DNA from: Pseudomonas frederiksbergensis
GTDB lineage: Bacteria; Pseudomonadota; Gammaproteobacteria; Pseudomonadales; Pseudomonadaceae
Length of the DNA stretch: 64,000 bases
NCBI RefSeq assembly: GCF_003732705.1
Contig: NZ_MOBR01000006.1
Location: 1-64,000 of the forward strand
Direction: 5' to 3'
Position 1 is the first letter of the stretch; every line of letters starts with the position of its first letter. A program made the translations under genes and the position numbers. Below the pieces are notes generated by a model. It made no database searches and was not told the DNA's origin. It was given only the letters and a program-made list of their open reading frames with translations. This document shows positions 52,865 to 61,700 of this stretch, piece by piece.

Positions 52865-54432
52865 AAGAGGGCTTTCGTCAGACGATGGCCTGGCTGCATA
52901 CCTGGGTCGGCTTGATCTTCGGCTGGTTGCTGTTCGCGATTTTCCTGACCGGCACCCTCGCGTATTTCAAGGCCGAAACCAGTCACTGGATGCAGCCGGA
53001 AATCCCCGCGCGTTCGGTGTCTGCCGAAGCCAGCCTGACCGTGGCGCAACACTATCTGCAACAGCACGCGGCCAATGCCTCGCGCTGGCTCATCGACTTG
53101 CCGACGGCCCGCGAGCCCGGCCTGAACGTTCGCTGGCAGCAAGCCCCGGCCGAACCTGGCAAACGCGGCCAATTCAGCAAAAAGACCCTCGACCCGCTGA
53201 CCGGTGCCGAAGTGCAGGGCCGCGCCACTCTGGGCGGCGATTTCTTCTACCGTTTCCACTTCCAGCTGCAAATGCCCTACCCGTGGGGCCGCTGGCTATC
53301 GACCATCGCCGCCATGCTGATGTTTGTCGCGCTGATCACCGGGATCATCACCCACAAGAAAATCTTCAAGGACTTCTTCACCTTCCGCCCGCGCAAGGGC
53401 CAGCGTTCCTGGCTCGACGGGCATAACGCAGTGGGCGTGCTGGTGTTGCCGTTTCACCTGATGATCACCTACAGCAGTCTGGTGATTTTCATGTCGATGG
53501 TGATGCCGGCGAGCATTCTGGCTGCGTACAACGGTCAGACCGGGGCGTTTTTTGATGAAGTGTTCCCGGCGTCCAGCACGCCGCCAGCCGCCGGCCAACC
53601 GGGCCAGCTAGCGCCGTTGGCTGCGCTGTTGGAGCAGGCCAGCGAGCAATGGTCGGGCGGGCGAGTCGGCAGCCTGGCGGTGAACAATCCCGGCGATGCC
53701 AATGCTTCGGTGGTGTTGGAGCGCGATGGCGCCGACGGCGTGGTCTACGATTTCGGCCGCGCACTGACGTTCAACGGTGTCACCGGCCAGCTACTGGGCA
53801 AGACCCCGGAGCAGCCGATTCCAATGGCGATTGCCGGCGCTTTCTATGGTTTGCACATGGGCCATTTCGCCGGCCCGGTGCTGCGTTGGCTGTACTTCAT
53901 CTGTGGGTTGGCCGGCACGGCGATGATCGGTACCGGGCTGGTGATCTGGCTCGGCAAGCGCCAGCTCAAACATGCGAAAAGCGGCGTCATGCCGTTCGAG
54001 TTGCGCTTGGTGGAAGTGCTGAACATCGCCAGCATGTCGGGGTTGGTGCTCGCCGTGGCGGCGTTCTTCTGGGCCAATCGCTTGTTGCCGGTGGCGTTGG
54101 CGGAACGAGCGGATTGGGAGGTGAACAGCTTTTTCATCGCCTGGGGTTTGAGCGTGTTGCATGCGATGGCCCGCAGTGGCCGCGCGGCGTGGGTCGAGCA
54201 ACTGGCGTTGGCCGCGTTGCTGTTCTGCGCGGTGCCGTTGCTCAATGGGCTGACTACGCCGTACAACTTGGGCGTGACCCTGCGCCAAGGCGACTGGGCC
54301 ATGGCCGGTTTCGACCTGACGTGCCTGGGCAGTGGCCTGTTCCTGGCGTGGGCCGCGTGGAAAATGCGACGCGTCGAGAAAGCTGCAGTGGTCACCCGCC
54401 GCCCCATCTCCCTTGAGCGCGAGGCGACCTGA
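52861..54432 (+). CDS. PepSY-associated TM protein (PiuB-like iron uptake)
   Basis: 523-residue inner-membrane protein of the PepSY_TM/PiuB group. Hydrophobic segments include LIFGWLLFAIFLTGTLAYF near the start and later IAAMLMFVALITGIITHKKI, LPFHLMITYSSLVIFMSMVM, GLVLAVAAFFWANRLLP, and a PepSY-like periplasmic loop between about 60 and 170. Relatives are thought to reduce or release iron from ferrisiderophores; that is family inference. Conserved His residues (HTWVG, HFAGPVLRWLYF) are candidate heme or metal ligands. It is translationally coupled to the DUF3649 gene and followed without a gap by DUF3325. Confidence 0.85.
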   Translation: MKEGFRQTMAWLHTWVGLIFGWLLFAIFLTGTLAYFKAETSHWMQPEIPARSVSAEASLTVAQHYLQQHAANASRWLIDLPTAREPGLNVRWQQAPAEPGKRGQFSKKTLDPLTGAEVQGRATLGGDFFYRFHFQLQMPYPWGRWLSTIAAMLMFVALITGIITHKKIFKDFFTFRPRKGQRSWLDGHNAVGVLVLPFHLMITYSSLVIFMSMVMPASILAAYNGQTGAFFDEVFPASSTPPAAGQPGQLAPLAALLEQASEQWSGGRVGSLAVNNPGDANASVVLERDGADGVVYDFGRALTFNGVTGQLLGKTPEQPIPMAIAGAFYGLHMGHFAGPVLRWLYFICGLAGTAMIGTGLVIWLGKRQLKHAKSGVMPFELRLVEVLNIASMSGLVLAVAAFFWANRLLPVALAERADWEVNSFFIAWGLSVLHAMARSGRAAWVEQLALAALLFCAVPLLNGLTTPYNLGVTLRQGDWAMAGFDLTCLGSGLFLAWAAWKMRRVEKAAVVTRRPISLEREAT

Positions 54433-54756
54433 ATGCTGCTGGCCCTGTTGCTGTGCTACGGCGGATTCACCGCACTCTGCTTGTCGATGGATCGGCATCA
54501 CGCCGACCTGCTGGGACGCAAGCCCTCGACCCGGCGTCGATTGAATATGCGACTCGGCGGCTGGTTGTTGCTGGGCTTGTCATTATGGACGGCGGTGTCC
54601 GCGACCGGTTGGGGCCTCGGATTGGTGGAGTGGTTCGCGGTGTTGATGCTCAGCGCATTAATGCTGGTTTTGCTGCTGCCGTACCGCCCGCGTCTGGCCT
54701 TGTGGTTGGCAGCGTTAGGCCTGGTTGCCAGCCCCGTTTGCGCAGTGCTGACCTGA
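54433..54756 (+). CDS. DUF3325 family membrane protein
   Basis: 107-residue membrane protein with three hydrophobic segments (LLALLLCYGGFTALCLSM, GGWLLLGLSLWTAVSATGWG, WFAVLMLSALMLVLLLPY). MDRHHADLLGR and TRRRL are typical of DUF3325. It begins directly at the PepSY stop and overlaps the next sigma-factor gene by one base (TGATG). No biochemical role is known; its strict company with PepSY and DUF3649 proteins implies a shared iron-uptake job. Confidence 0.85.
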   Translation: MLLALLLCYGGFTALCLSMDRHHADLLGRKPSTRRRLNMRLGGWLLLGLSLWTAVSATGWGLGLVEWFAVLMLSALMLVLLLPYRPRLALWLAALGLVASPVCAVLT

Positions 54757-55319
54757 TGCTCGCCAGCCCTCCGGAATCCCACGATGATGAGCATCGTGGC
54801 GCCCGCGCGCATTTTCTCCAGGTGTTCTTGTCCCAGCGTTCGCAGATGGAAGCGCTGGTGAGTCGGCGCGTCGGTTGCCGGGCGACGGCGGCGGACCTGG
54901 TGCAGGATCTGTTCCTGCGCTTCTGGCGCCGGCCGCTGGTGCAGGTCGAAGAACTCAGCACCTATCTGCTGCGCTGCGCCGGCAACATCGCCATCGACCA
55001 TTTGCGCAGTGAAGGCACGCGGGTGCGGGTCAACGAAGGCTGGATGCCCGACGCGCCGGACAGCCACGGCAGCGAGCCGCAAGCGGCGCTGGAAGCAGGC
55101 AACGATTTACGCCATGTCGAAGCGGCGTTGCGCGCCTTGCCCGAGCGCACGCGGCAGATTTTCCTGCTCAATCGCATTCATGGCCGCAAGTACGCGGAGA
55201 TCGCCAAGGCCATGGGTCTGTCCCAAAGCGCTGTGGAAAAACATATGATGCGCGCCCTCGACGCCTGCAAGGCCAGCTTGCGGGAACCCGAAGTGCGTAC
55301 GCCAAGGAAAGCACCGTGA
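54756..55319 (+). CDS. ECF sigma factor, FecI-like (FiuI/FoxI type)
   Basis: 187-residue ECF sigma factor. Region 2: QMEALVSRRVGCRATAADLV, QDLFLRFWRRPLV and RCAGNIAIDHLRSE. Region 4: LPERTRQIFLLNRIHGRKYA then EIAKAMGLSQSAVEKHMMRAL. The start ATG overlaps the DUF3325 stop (TGATG), so it is translated as part of the iron operon rather than from its own promoter. Its anti-sigma gene overlaps its stop by four bases. It should direct transcription of the TonB receptor at 56547 in response to a siderophore. Confidence 0.9.
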   Translation: MLASPPESHDDEHRGARAHFLQVFLSQRSQMEALVSRRVGCRATAADLVQDLFLRFWRRPLVQVEELSTYLLRCAGNIAIDHLRSEGTRVRVNEGWMPDAPDSHGSEPQAALEAGNDLRHVEAALRALPERTRQIFLLNRIHGRKYAEIAKAMGLSQSAVEKHMMRALDACKASLREPEVRTPRKAP

Positions 55320-56305
55320 ACCACGCCGAACGCGTCACCCCGACGCCCGCCCAGGAACAGGCCGCTTTCGCCTGGCTGAGCCTGTTGCACGATCAGCCGA
55401 GCAGTGGCGATCAATTGACTTTCAGTCACTGGTTGCAGGCAGATCCTGCGCATGCCGAGGCCTACGCCCAGGCGCAAGTGGTGTGGGAGTTGAGCGAAGT
55501 GCCGGCGCGCACACTGGCCGATGAGGAAGCGTTTGCCCTGCAAGGTTATCTCAACGCCATGAACCGCTCGCGGCGCCCCAGCGTGCGGCGCTGGTCCGGC
55601 GCGTTGGCGCTGGCCGCGTGCCTGTTGCTGATGATCGGCCTCGGCGCAGGGTGGCAGCCGTTGCGTTGGGCGGATGATCTGGGCGCGGATTATGTGTCGG
55701 CGCCGGGGGAAATTCGCACGGTCACGTTGGCCGATCAATCCCAGGTCACCCTCGATGCGGATAGCGCGATTGCGGTGGATTTCATTCATGGCGAGCGGCA
55801 TGTGCAATTGCGTCGCGGCGCCGGTTTTTTCAGCGTGACTCACACGGGCGAGCCGTTTGTGGTGGACGCCGAAAAGGGTCAGGCGCGAGTGCTGGGCACG
55901 CAATTCGAAGTGCGCCTGCAACCCCATGGCGCGCAAGTGACGGTGCTGTCCGGGCGAGTCGGCGTGACGGCGGATCGCAATGCCGAGCAGCAAATCCTCA
56001 CCGCTGGCCAGCAAGTGGCGTACGGCGAAGGCACGGCGGAAAAACTGCACGCCGTGGACAGCGAGGCGCAACTGGCCTGGCGCCAGGGTTGGCTGAATTA
56101 CTACAAGGCGAGCCTGGCGCAAGTGGTGGAGGATTTGCGCCGCTATTACCCGGGGCGGATTGTGCTGCTCAACGATGAACTGGCGGCGCGGCGGGTCAGC
56201 GGGAGTTTTCCGAGCAAGGACCCGCAGGCGGTGTTGAGTTCATTGCAGGGGGTGTTGGGGTTTGAGCAGCACAGCGTTATGGGGCATTTGATTATTTTGC
56301 GCTGA
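55316..56305 (+). CDS. FecR-family anti-sigma regulator
   Basis: 329-residue FecR protein beginning with GTG inside the sigma gene stop (GTGA). The cytoplasmic domain is about 1-85 (AFAWLSLLHDQPSSGDQLTFS, HWLQADPAHAEAYAQAQVVW). A single membrane span follows (ALALAACLLLMIGLGAG). The periplasmic FecR domain has TVTLADQSQVTLDADSAIAV and HTGEPFVVDAEKGQARVLGT. The C-terminal STN-like domain (ASLAQVVEDLRRYYPGRIVLL) makes it longer than the fecR copy. It would sense the receptor's STN domain. Confidence 0.9.
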   Translation: MNHAERVTPTPAQEQAAFAWLSLLHDQPSSGDQLTFSHWLQADPAHAEAYAQAQVVWELSEVPARTLADEEAFALQGYLNAMNRSRRPSVRRWSGALALAACLLLMIGLGAGWQPLRWADDLGADYVSAPGEIRTVTLADQSQVTLDADSAIAVDFIHGERHVQLRRGAGFFSVTHTGEPFVVDAEKGQARVLGTQFEVRLQPHGAQVTVLSGRVGVTADRNAEQQILTAGQQVAYGEGTAEKLHAVDSEAQLAWRQGWLNYYKASLAQVVEDLRRYYPGRIVLLNDELAARRVSGSFPSKDPQAVLSSLQGVLGFEQHSVMGHLIILR

Positions 56306-56314
56306 GGCGACTGG

Positions 56315-56411
56315 CCCCTTCGCGGGCAAGCCTCGCTCCTACAAAGGGGTCGTTCGCATTTTCGGAATAAATACCCATCCCCTGTAGGAGCGAGGCTTGC
56401 CCGCGAAGGCG
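56315..56411. repeat. REP/BIME pair
   Basis: CCTTCGCGGGCAAGCCTCGCTCCTAC facing CCTGTAGGAGCGAGGCTTGCCCGCGAAGG, between the FecR and receptor genes. The remaining 135 bases before the receptor are A+T-rich and may hold the sigma-dependent promoter. Confidence 0.9.
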
Positions 56412-56546
56412 CCAGACCAAACACCGCATAACGGCAAATAAAAATAATTTCAAAATTTTAGTGAGGTAAACCCAACCCCCATCCGTGTAGTGACTGAAAC
56501 TGCGAGTCATTCGCATCCCGTAGCGGTTCTACACAGGTCATGAGCA

Positions 56547-58976
56547 ATGAAGTCCAGGGCAAAATCGGGTTCGGTCAAACAATGGTTCGGCGCCTCGGCG
56601 CTGAGTTTTTCGGCATTGGCGCTGCTGCCGTTGAGCGTGGCCATCGCCGCTGAAACCGCCAGTACGCAACAGCGCACGCTATTCAGCTTTGCCCTGGCCG
56701 CCAAACCGCTGCCCCAGGCCCTGAGCGACTTCAGCCGCATCACCGGCATCAGCGTGGTCTACACCGACGAAGCGCCCTACGGTCTCAACGCCCCGGCACT
56801 CAATGGCCAGATGAGCGCGGAACAGGCGATCCAGCGTTTGCTCAGCGGCTCGGGCTTCACCTTCCGCCGCACCGACGCCCACACCCTGGCGCTGGAACCG
56901 GTGCCCACCGAAGGCACCCTGAACCTGGGCGCGACCACCATCACCTCGGTGCTGGACGCGACCCAGAGCTACCAGCCGCCGCCGACCAGCAACGTGATGC
57001 GCAGCTCGGCGTTGCTTCAGGAAACTCCACAGACCATCAACGTGATTCCGGCCCAGGTCATTCGCGACCAGGCACCGCGCAATCTCGATGACGCCCTGGC
57101 CAACGTCAGCGGCATCACCCAAGGCAACACCCTGGCCAGCACTCAGGATTCGGTGATGACCCGCGGTTTCGGCGACAACCGCAACGGCTCGATCATGCGC
57201 GATGGCATGCCGATCGTGCAGGGCCGTGGCATGAACGCCACCGTCGATCGCGTCGAAGTGCTCAAGGGTCCGGCCTCCTTGCTTTACGGCATCCAGGACC
57301 CGGGCGGCGTGGTCAACATGGTCAGCAAGAAACCGGAACTGACCCAATACAACGCCCTGACCCTGCGCGGCTCGACCTACGGCGACGGCAAAAACGGCAG
57401 CGGCGGTGGCCTCGACAGCACCGGCGCATTGGGTGATTCGGGGTTGGCCTATCGCATGGTCCTCGATCACGAAGACGAAGATTACTGGCGCAACTTCGGC
57501 ACCCACCGCGAAACCCTGGTGGCGCCGTCCCTGGCCTGGTTCGGCGAAAGCACCAAGCTGTTGTTCTCCTACGAACACCGGGAATTCCTCACCCCGTTCG
57601 ACCGTGGCACGATCATCGACCCGCGCACCAACCACCCGTTGGACATCTCGCGCAACGAGCGCCTCGACGAGCCGTTCAACAACATGGAAGGGCGCTCGGA
57701 CCTGTATCACTTCGAGGCCGATCACGACCTCAACGACAACTGGAAGGCCCACTTCGGCTACAGCTGGAACCGCGAAACCTACGACGCCAGTCAGGTGCGC
57801 GTGACTGCCATCGACACCAAGAAAGGCACCCTGACCCGCAGCATGGACGGCACGCAAAACGCGATCAGCACCGACCGTTTCACCACCGCCAGCCTCGAAG
57901 GCAAAGTGAATGTGCTGGGCATGCAGCACGACCTGGTGTTCGGCGTCGATGACGAGTACCGCAAGATCTACCGCGAAGACCTGATCCGCCAGAAAAGCCT
58001 GACCACCTTCAGCTACGTCAACCCGGTGTATGGCCGCGAAGTCGCCGGCACCACCGTCAGCGCGCCGGACAGTGCCCAGACCGATCAACTGCGCAGCGAT
58101 TCGATCTTCGCCCAGGACTCGATCCACCTCACCGACCAGTGGATTCTGGTGGCTGGCGGACGCTTCCAGGAGTACGACCAGTACGCCGGCAAAGGCGTGC
58201 CGTTCCGGGCCAACACCGACAACAACGGCCAGAAATTCGTGCCGCGCGCCGGCCTGGTGTATCGCTACACCGATGAACTGTCGTTCTACGGCAGCTACAC
58301 CGAATCGTTCAAACCCAACTCGACCATTGCACCGTTAAGCGGCAGCACCGTGGTGCTCGACGGCAGCATCGCGCCGGAAGAAGCCAAGTCCTGGGAAATC
58401 GGCGCCCGGCTCGATATGCCGGGGCGCATCACCGGTGATATCGCGCTGTTCAATATCAAGAAACGCAACGTGCTGATCGCCAACGCCGAAGGCCCGACCA
58501 CGATCTACAGCGCCGCCGGTGAGGTGCGTTCCCGTGGTCTGGAAATCGATCTGACCGGCCAGCTCACTGACCGTTGGAGCATGATCGGCAGCTATGCCTA
58601 CACCGATGCCGAAGTCACCGAAGACCCGGACTACAAGGGCAAGAAACTGCAAAACGTGGCCAAGAACACCGGCTCGCTGTCGGCGGTCTACGACTTCGGC
58701 ACCATCGTCGGTGGCGATCAACTGCGGGTCGGCGCGGGTGCACGCTATGTCGGCGAGCGCGCGGGGGATGCCCCGAATGACTTCGACCTGCCGGGCTACA
58801 CCGTGGCTGACGCGTTCGCTACCTACGACACCAAAGTCGAAGGGCAGAAGGTCAAGTTTCAGCTCAACGTGAAGAACCTGTTCGACCGCACCTACTACAC
58901 CTCGGCGGCGAGCCGGTTCTTTGTCTCGATGGGGGATTCGCGGCAGATTTCGTTGTCCAGCACATTGGAGTTCTAG
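56547..58976 (+). CDS. TonB-dependent siderophore receptor with STN domain (FiuA/FoxA-like)
   Basis: 809-residue outer-membrane receptor. The signal peptide runs to about residue 35 (SALALLPLSVAIAAETA). The STN domain spans about 42-120 (FALAAKPLPQALSDFSRITG, then EQAIQRLLSGSGFTFRR). The plug has ETPQTINVIPAQVIRDQAP, DRVEVLKGPASLLYGIQDPG and GGVVNMVSKKP. The barrel ends LSSTLEF with terminal Phe. Sequence style resembles ferrichrome/ferrioxamine receptors (FiuA, FoxA, FhuE); exact ligand is inference. The sigma and FecR genes upstream form its signalling pair. ATG 56547 has a moderate AGG site ten bases upstream. Confidence 0.9.
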   Translation: MKSRAKSGSVKQWFGASALSFSALALLPLSVAIAAETASTQQRTLFSFALAAKPLPQALSDFSRITGISVVYTDEAPYGLNAPALNGQMSAEQAIQRLLSGSGFTFRRTDAHTLALEPVPTEGTLNLGATTITSVLDATQSYQPPPTSNVMRSSALLQETPQTINVIPAQVIRDQAPRNLDDALANVSGITQGNTLASTQDSVMTRGFGDNRNGSIMRDGMPIVQGRGMNATVDRVEVLKGPASLLYGIQDPGGVVNMVSKKPELTQYNALTLRGSTYGDGKNGSGGGLDSTGALGDSGLAYRMVLDHEDEDYWRNFGTHRETLVAPSLAWFGESTKLLFSYEHREFLTPFDRGTIIDPRTNHPLDISRNERLDEPFNNMEGRSDLYHFEADHDLNDNWKAHFGYSWNRETYDASQVRVTAIDTKKGTLTRSMDGTQNAISTDRFTTASLEGKVNVLGMQHDLVFGVDDEYRKIYREDLIRQKSLTTFSYVNPVYGREVAGTTVSAPDSAQTDQLRSDSIFAQDSIHLTDQWILVAGGRFQEYDQYAGKGVPFRANTDNNGQKFVPRAGLVYRYTDELSFYGSYTESFKPNSTIAPLSGSTVVLDGSIAPEEAKSWEIGARLDMPGRITGDIALFNIKKRNVLIANAEGPTTIYSAAGEVRSRGLEIDLTGQLTDRWSMIGSYAYTDAEVTEDPDYKGKKLQNVAKNTGSLSAVYDFGTIVGGDQLRVGAGARYVGERAGDAPNDFDLPGYTVADAFATYDTKVEGQKVKFQLNVKNLFDRTYYTSAASRFFVSMGDSRQISLSSTLEF

Positions 58977-58992
58977 GGCTGGATCAAAAGCC

Positions 58993-59153
58993 ACCCCTCA
59001 CCCCAGCCCTCTCCCCAGAGGGGAGAGGGGGAAAGGGAGCAAATCTCTGTCGCTTTCAAAACCTGAGATCGACTCGATATTTCAGGTCGATGTAACTCGT
59101 GAATACAACTCGGTCGGCTCCCTCTCCCCTCTGGGGAGAGGGCTGGGGTGAGA
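58993..59153. repeat. CCCTCACCCCAGCCCTCTCCC inverted repeat
   Basis: CCCTCACCCCAGCCCTCTCC...GAGGGGAGAGGG on the left faces CCCTCTCCCCTC...GGGAGAGGGCTGGGGTGAG on the right, across about 70 bases. This repeat type is widespread in proteobacterial intergenic spaces and here separates two convergent genes. Confidence 0.85.
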
Positions 59154-59156
59154 TAG

Positions 59157-60032
59157 CTAACGCAAAAACGCCAACCGATATTCGCCGGGTGTTCCTCCCA
59201 ACACCTGCCGAAACCGATTGGTGAAATGGCTCGCACTGGCAAACCCGCACGCCAGCGCAATCTCCCCCAACGGCTGCGAAGTCGAGCGCAATAATTCCCG
59301 CGCCCGGCTCATGCGTCGCGCCAACACGTACTGATGGGGCGGCAAGCCGAAACTCTCGCGAAACATTCGCGCAAAGTGGTATTCCGACAACGCACACAAC
59401 CCGGCCAATTGCCCCAGGCTGATGGCTTCGGCCAATTGACTGTCGATGAACTCCACCAACTGCCGCCGTTGATGCGCGGCCAGTCCACCCTTGAGCCGCA
59501 AGCCCTGGCGCATGCCAACCTGATTGAACAGCGCATGGCTGAGCATTTCGTGAGCCAGGCTGCTGGTCAGCACGCGCTCGCCCGGCTCTTCCCAATTGAG
59601 CGTGAGCATCTGCCGAAAGCGTTGGGCCTGTTGCGGGTCGTCGAGGAAGGTGGCTTCGCGCAACTGCAGTTCCCGGGGTTCGCGGTCCAGCAACGTGACG
59701 CAGCCGAGGGCGAATTGTTCGGGGCTGAAATACAGATGGGCCAGGCGAATGTCGCCGTTGATCACCCAGCCGGACTGATGCTCGGCGGGCAGAATGCACA
59801 GTTTGTCCGGGCCACCCTTGTTGCCGGGCTGGTCACGGCGAAACGTCCCGGTGCCGCCGGCGATGTAGCAGGAGAGGGTGTGGTGAGTCGGCGCTTCGTA
59901 GTCCTGGGCGTCGTGATGATTGCTCCACAAGGCTGCAGCCATGCCGTCACCGAGCTCGGCGCTGTGCTCCAGACGAGCATTAGGCGAGCGGTTGAGGGCT
60001 TGAAAGACTTGCAACGTTTCCAGTGCGGGCAT
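59157..60032 (-). CDS. AraC-family transcriptional regulator
   Basis: 291-residue AraC regulator. The N-terminal cupin-like sensing domain covers about 1-170. The double-HTH domain is at about 190-290: GQLAGLCALSEYHFARMFRE then PHQYVLARRMSRARELL and IALACGFASASHFTNRFRQV, GGTPGEYR. The start at MPALETLQVF has GGAG nine bases upstream; the frame continues to 60143 without a site. It is divergent from an EamA exporter gene (137 bases), its likely target. Inducer unknown. Confidence 0.9.
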   Translation of the reverse strand: MPALETLQVFQALNRSPNARLEHSAELGDGMAAALWSNHHDAQDYEAPTHHTLSCYIAGGTGTFRRDQPGNKGGPDKLCILPAEHQSGWVINGDIRLAHLYFSPEQFALGCVTLLDREPRELQLREATFLDDPQQAQRFRQMLTLNWEEPGERVLTSSLAHEMLSHALFNQVGMRQGLRLKGGLAAHQRRQLVEFIDSQLAEAISLGQLAGLCALSEYHFARMFRESFGLPPHQYVLARRMSRARELLRSTSQPLGEIALACGFASASHFTNRFRQVLGGTPGEYRLAFLR

Positions 60033-60169
60033 GATCGTTCTCTCCAACGCCTTGCATCCTACTCCGTAGACCTTGGCCTGCCAGCCCGTCGGCCGACAAA
60101 AGCGCAAGTTTATGCAAGTGCATCCGTCACCGGCGCAGGACACTGGGCACCTATTGAGGAGCCTTTGCC

Positions 60170-61087
60170 ATGAACCTGTCTTTGTACCTGTTGACCGTGC
60201 TGATCTGGGGCACCACCTGGATCGCCCTGAAATGGCAGTTGGGTGTGGTGGCCATTCCGGTGTCGATCGTCTATCGCTTCGGCCTCGCCGCGCTGGTGCT
60301 GTTCGTGTTGCTGCTGCTCAGCCGACGCCTGCAAGTGATGAACCGTCGCGGGCACCTGATCTGTCTGGCCCAGGGCTTGTGCCTGTTCTGCGTCAACTTC
60401 ATGTGCTTCCTGACCGCCAGCCAATGGATCCCCAGCGGTCTGGTGGCGGTGGTGTTTTCCACCGCCACGCTGTGGAACGCGCTCAATGCGCGGGTGTTCT
60501 TCGGTCAGAAAGTCGCCCGTAATGTGCTGATGGGCGGCGCGCTTGGCCTGTCGGGGCTTGGCTTGCTGTTCTGGCCGGAGCTGGCCGGGCACACCGCCAG
60601 CCCGGAAACACTACTCGGTCTGGGCCTGGCGCTGCTCGGAACGCTGTGCTTCTCGGCTGGCAACATGCTGTCGAGTCTGCAACAGAAGGCCGGGCTCAAG
60701 CCGTTGACCACCAACGCCTGGGGCATGGCTTATGGCGCGGCGATGTTGTCGGTGTGGTGCCTGGTCAAAGGCATCCCGTTCGACATCGAATGGAGCACCC
60801 GCTACATCGGCTCGCTGCTGTACCTGGTCATCCCCGGTTCGGTGATCGGTTTCACCGCCTACCTGACCCTGGTCGGGCGCATGGGCCCGGAGCGTGCGGC
60901 GTATTGCACGGTATTGTTCCCGGTGGTGGCGCTGAACGTCTCGGCGTTTGCCGAAGGTTACCAATGGACCGCGCCGGCACTGATGGGGCTGGTGCTGGTG
61001 ATGCTCGGTAACGTGCTGGTGTTTCGTAAGCCAAAGGCCCTCAGCGCTCAATCTTCAGTGTCAGGAAAATCAATAACGGCACGATGA
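60170..61087 (+). CDS. EamA/DMT family transporter
   Basis: 305-residue inner-membrane exporter with about ten hydrophobic segments in two EamA repeats (first from LYLLTVLIWGTTWIALKWQL; second from SLLYLVIPGSVIGFTAYLTL). GGAG is eight bases upstream. Substrates of this family range from amino acids and metabolites to drugs; none can be named. The last 47 bases overlap the 3' end of the convergent DUF2165 gene, so the two tails share sequence in opposite strands. Confidence 0.88.
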   Translation: MNLSLYLLTVLIWGTTWIALKWQLGVVAIPVSIVYRFGLAALVLFVLLLLSRRLQVMNRRGHLICLAQGLCLFCVNFMCFLTASQWIPSGLVAVVFSTATLWNALNARVFFGQKVARNVLMGGALGLSGLGLLFWPELAGHTASPETLLGLGLALLGTLCFSAGNMLSSLQQKAGLKPLTTNAWGMAYGAAMLSVWCLVKGIPFDIEWSTRYIGSLLYLVIPGSVIGFTAYLTLVGRMGPERAAYCTVLFPVVALNVSAFAEGYQWTAPALMGLVLVMLGNVLVFRKPKALSAQSSVSGKSITAR

Positions 61088-61550
61088 AGTCGACAATATG
61101 TCGGGCCCAGTCCTTGGCATTCCATACTTGCGATTCGTCCATGTTGAACCATTCAACACCGATCGCTTGTATGCAAACGTAATAGACGAAGATTGCGATC
61201 AATATGCCGATAATGGATAACTTTTTAGATTCGTGAAATTCGTCGATAGAGGAATGTCGGTGCTTGAAAAGTTGATAGGTTCCGGTCAGGTAACAAGCGG
61301 TATAGATAGCTTCCAGCGTAATGATGACCCAGTAGATACGGTGATGCAGCATCGGCGAAGTAATCGCCCGGTAGTTGATGTTGAGGTTCTCGCGGGTGGT
61401 GTCCATGCTGAGGATATGGCCAACGTATTCATAGTTGGAGCTGTAATCGATGAAGTTGCTGTACATCACCAGTAGTGCGAAAAAACTCAAGTACGCCATG
61501 AGTAGAATTTTGCTGTATCTGATGAGTCGGTCTGTGGTCAGGTTATTCAA
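61041..61550 (-). CDS. DUF2165 family membrane protein
   Basis: 169-residue inner-membrane protein with four hydrophobic segments (LLMAYLSFFALLVMYSNFID, RIYWVIITLEAIYTACYLTG, LSIIGILIAIFVYYVCIQAIG, IVDFIVPLLIFLTLKI). DYSSNYEYVGHILSMDTT is the family motif. Function unknown. Base composition is more A+T-rich than neighbours, which suggests a different history. Its tail overlaps the EamA gene by 47 bases. Confidence 0.82.
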   Translation of the reverse strand: MNNLTTDRLIRYSKILLMAYLSFFALLVMYSNFIDYSSNYEYVGHILSMDTTRENLNINYRAITSPMLHHRIYWVIITLEAIYTACYLTGTYQLFKHRHSSIDEFHESKKLSIIGILIAIFVYYVCIQAIGVEWFNMDESQVWNAKDWARHIVDFIVPLLIFLTLKIER

Positions 61551-61664
61551 TGGGGGCTCTCCGTAGCCAAACTCGATAATCGAGTGAAGGAGGCGGAGTC
61601 TATAGTGCGGCCAAGTCTTTTGGCACTGGACTGAATTGCAAGGTGTGTATCGAAGTTAATAAAT

Positions 61665-61698
61665 AACGGGCAAGTGTTTAATGCACTTGCCCGTTTTT
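61665..61698. terminator. Terminator, strong hairpin
   Basis: AACGGGCAAGTG-TTTAATG-CACTTGCCCGTT followed by TTT on the plus strand, and by ATTTATT on the minus strand. It closes the minus-strand hydroxyacid dehydrogenase gene two bases beyond its stop. Confidence 0.9.
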
Positions 61699-61700
61699 AT

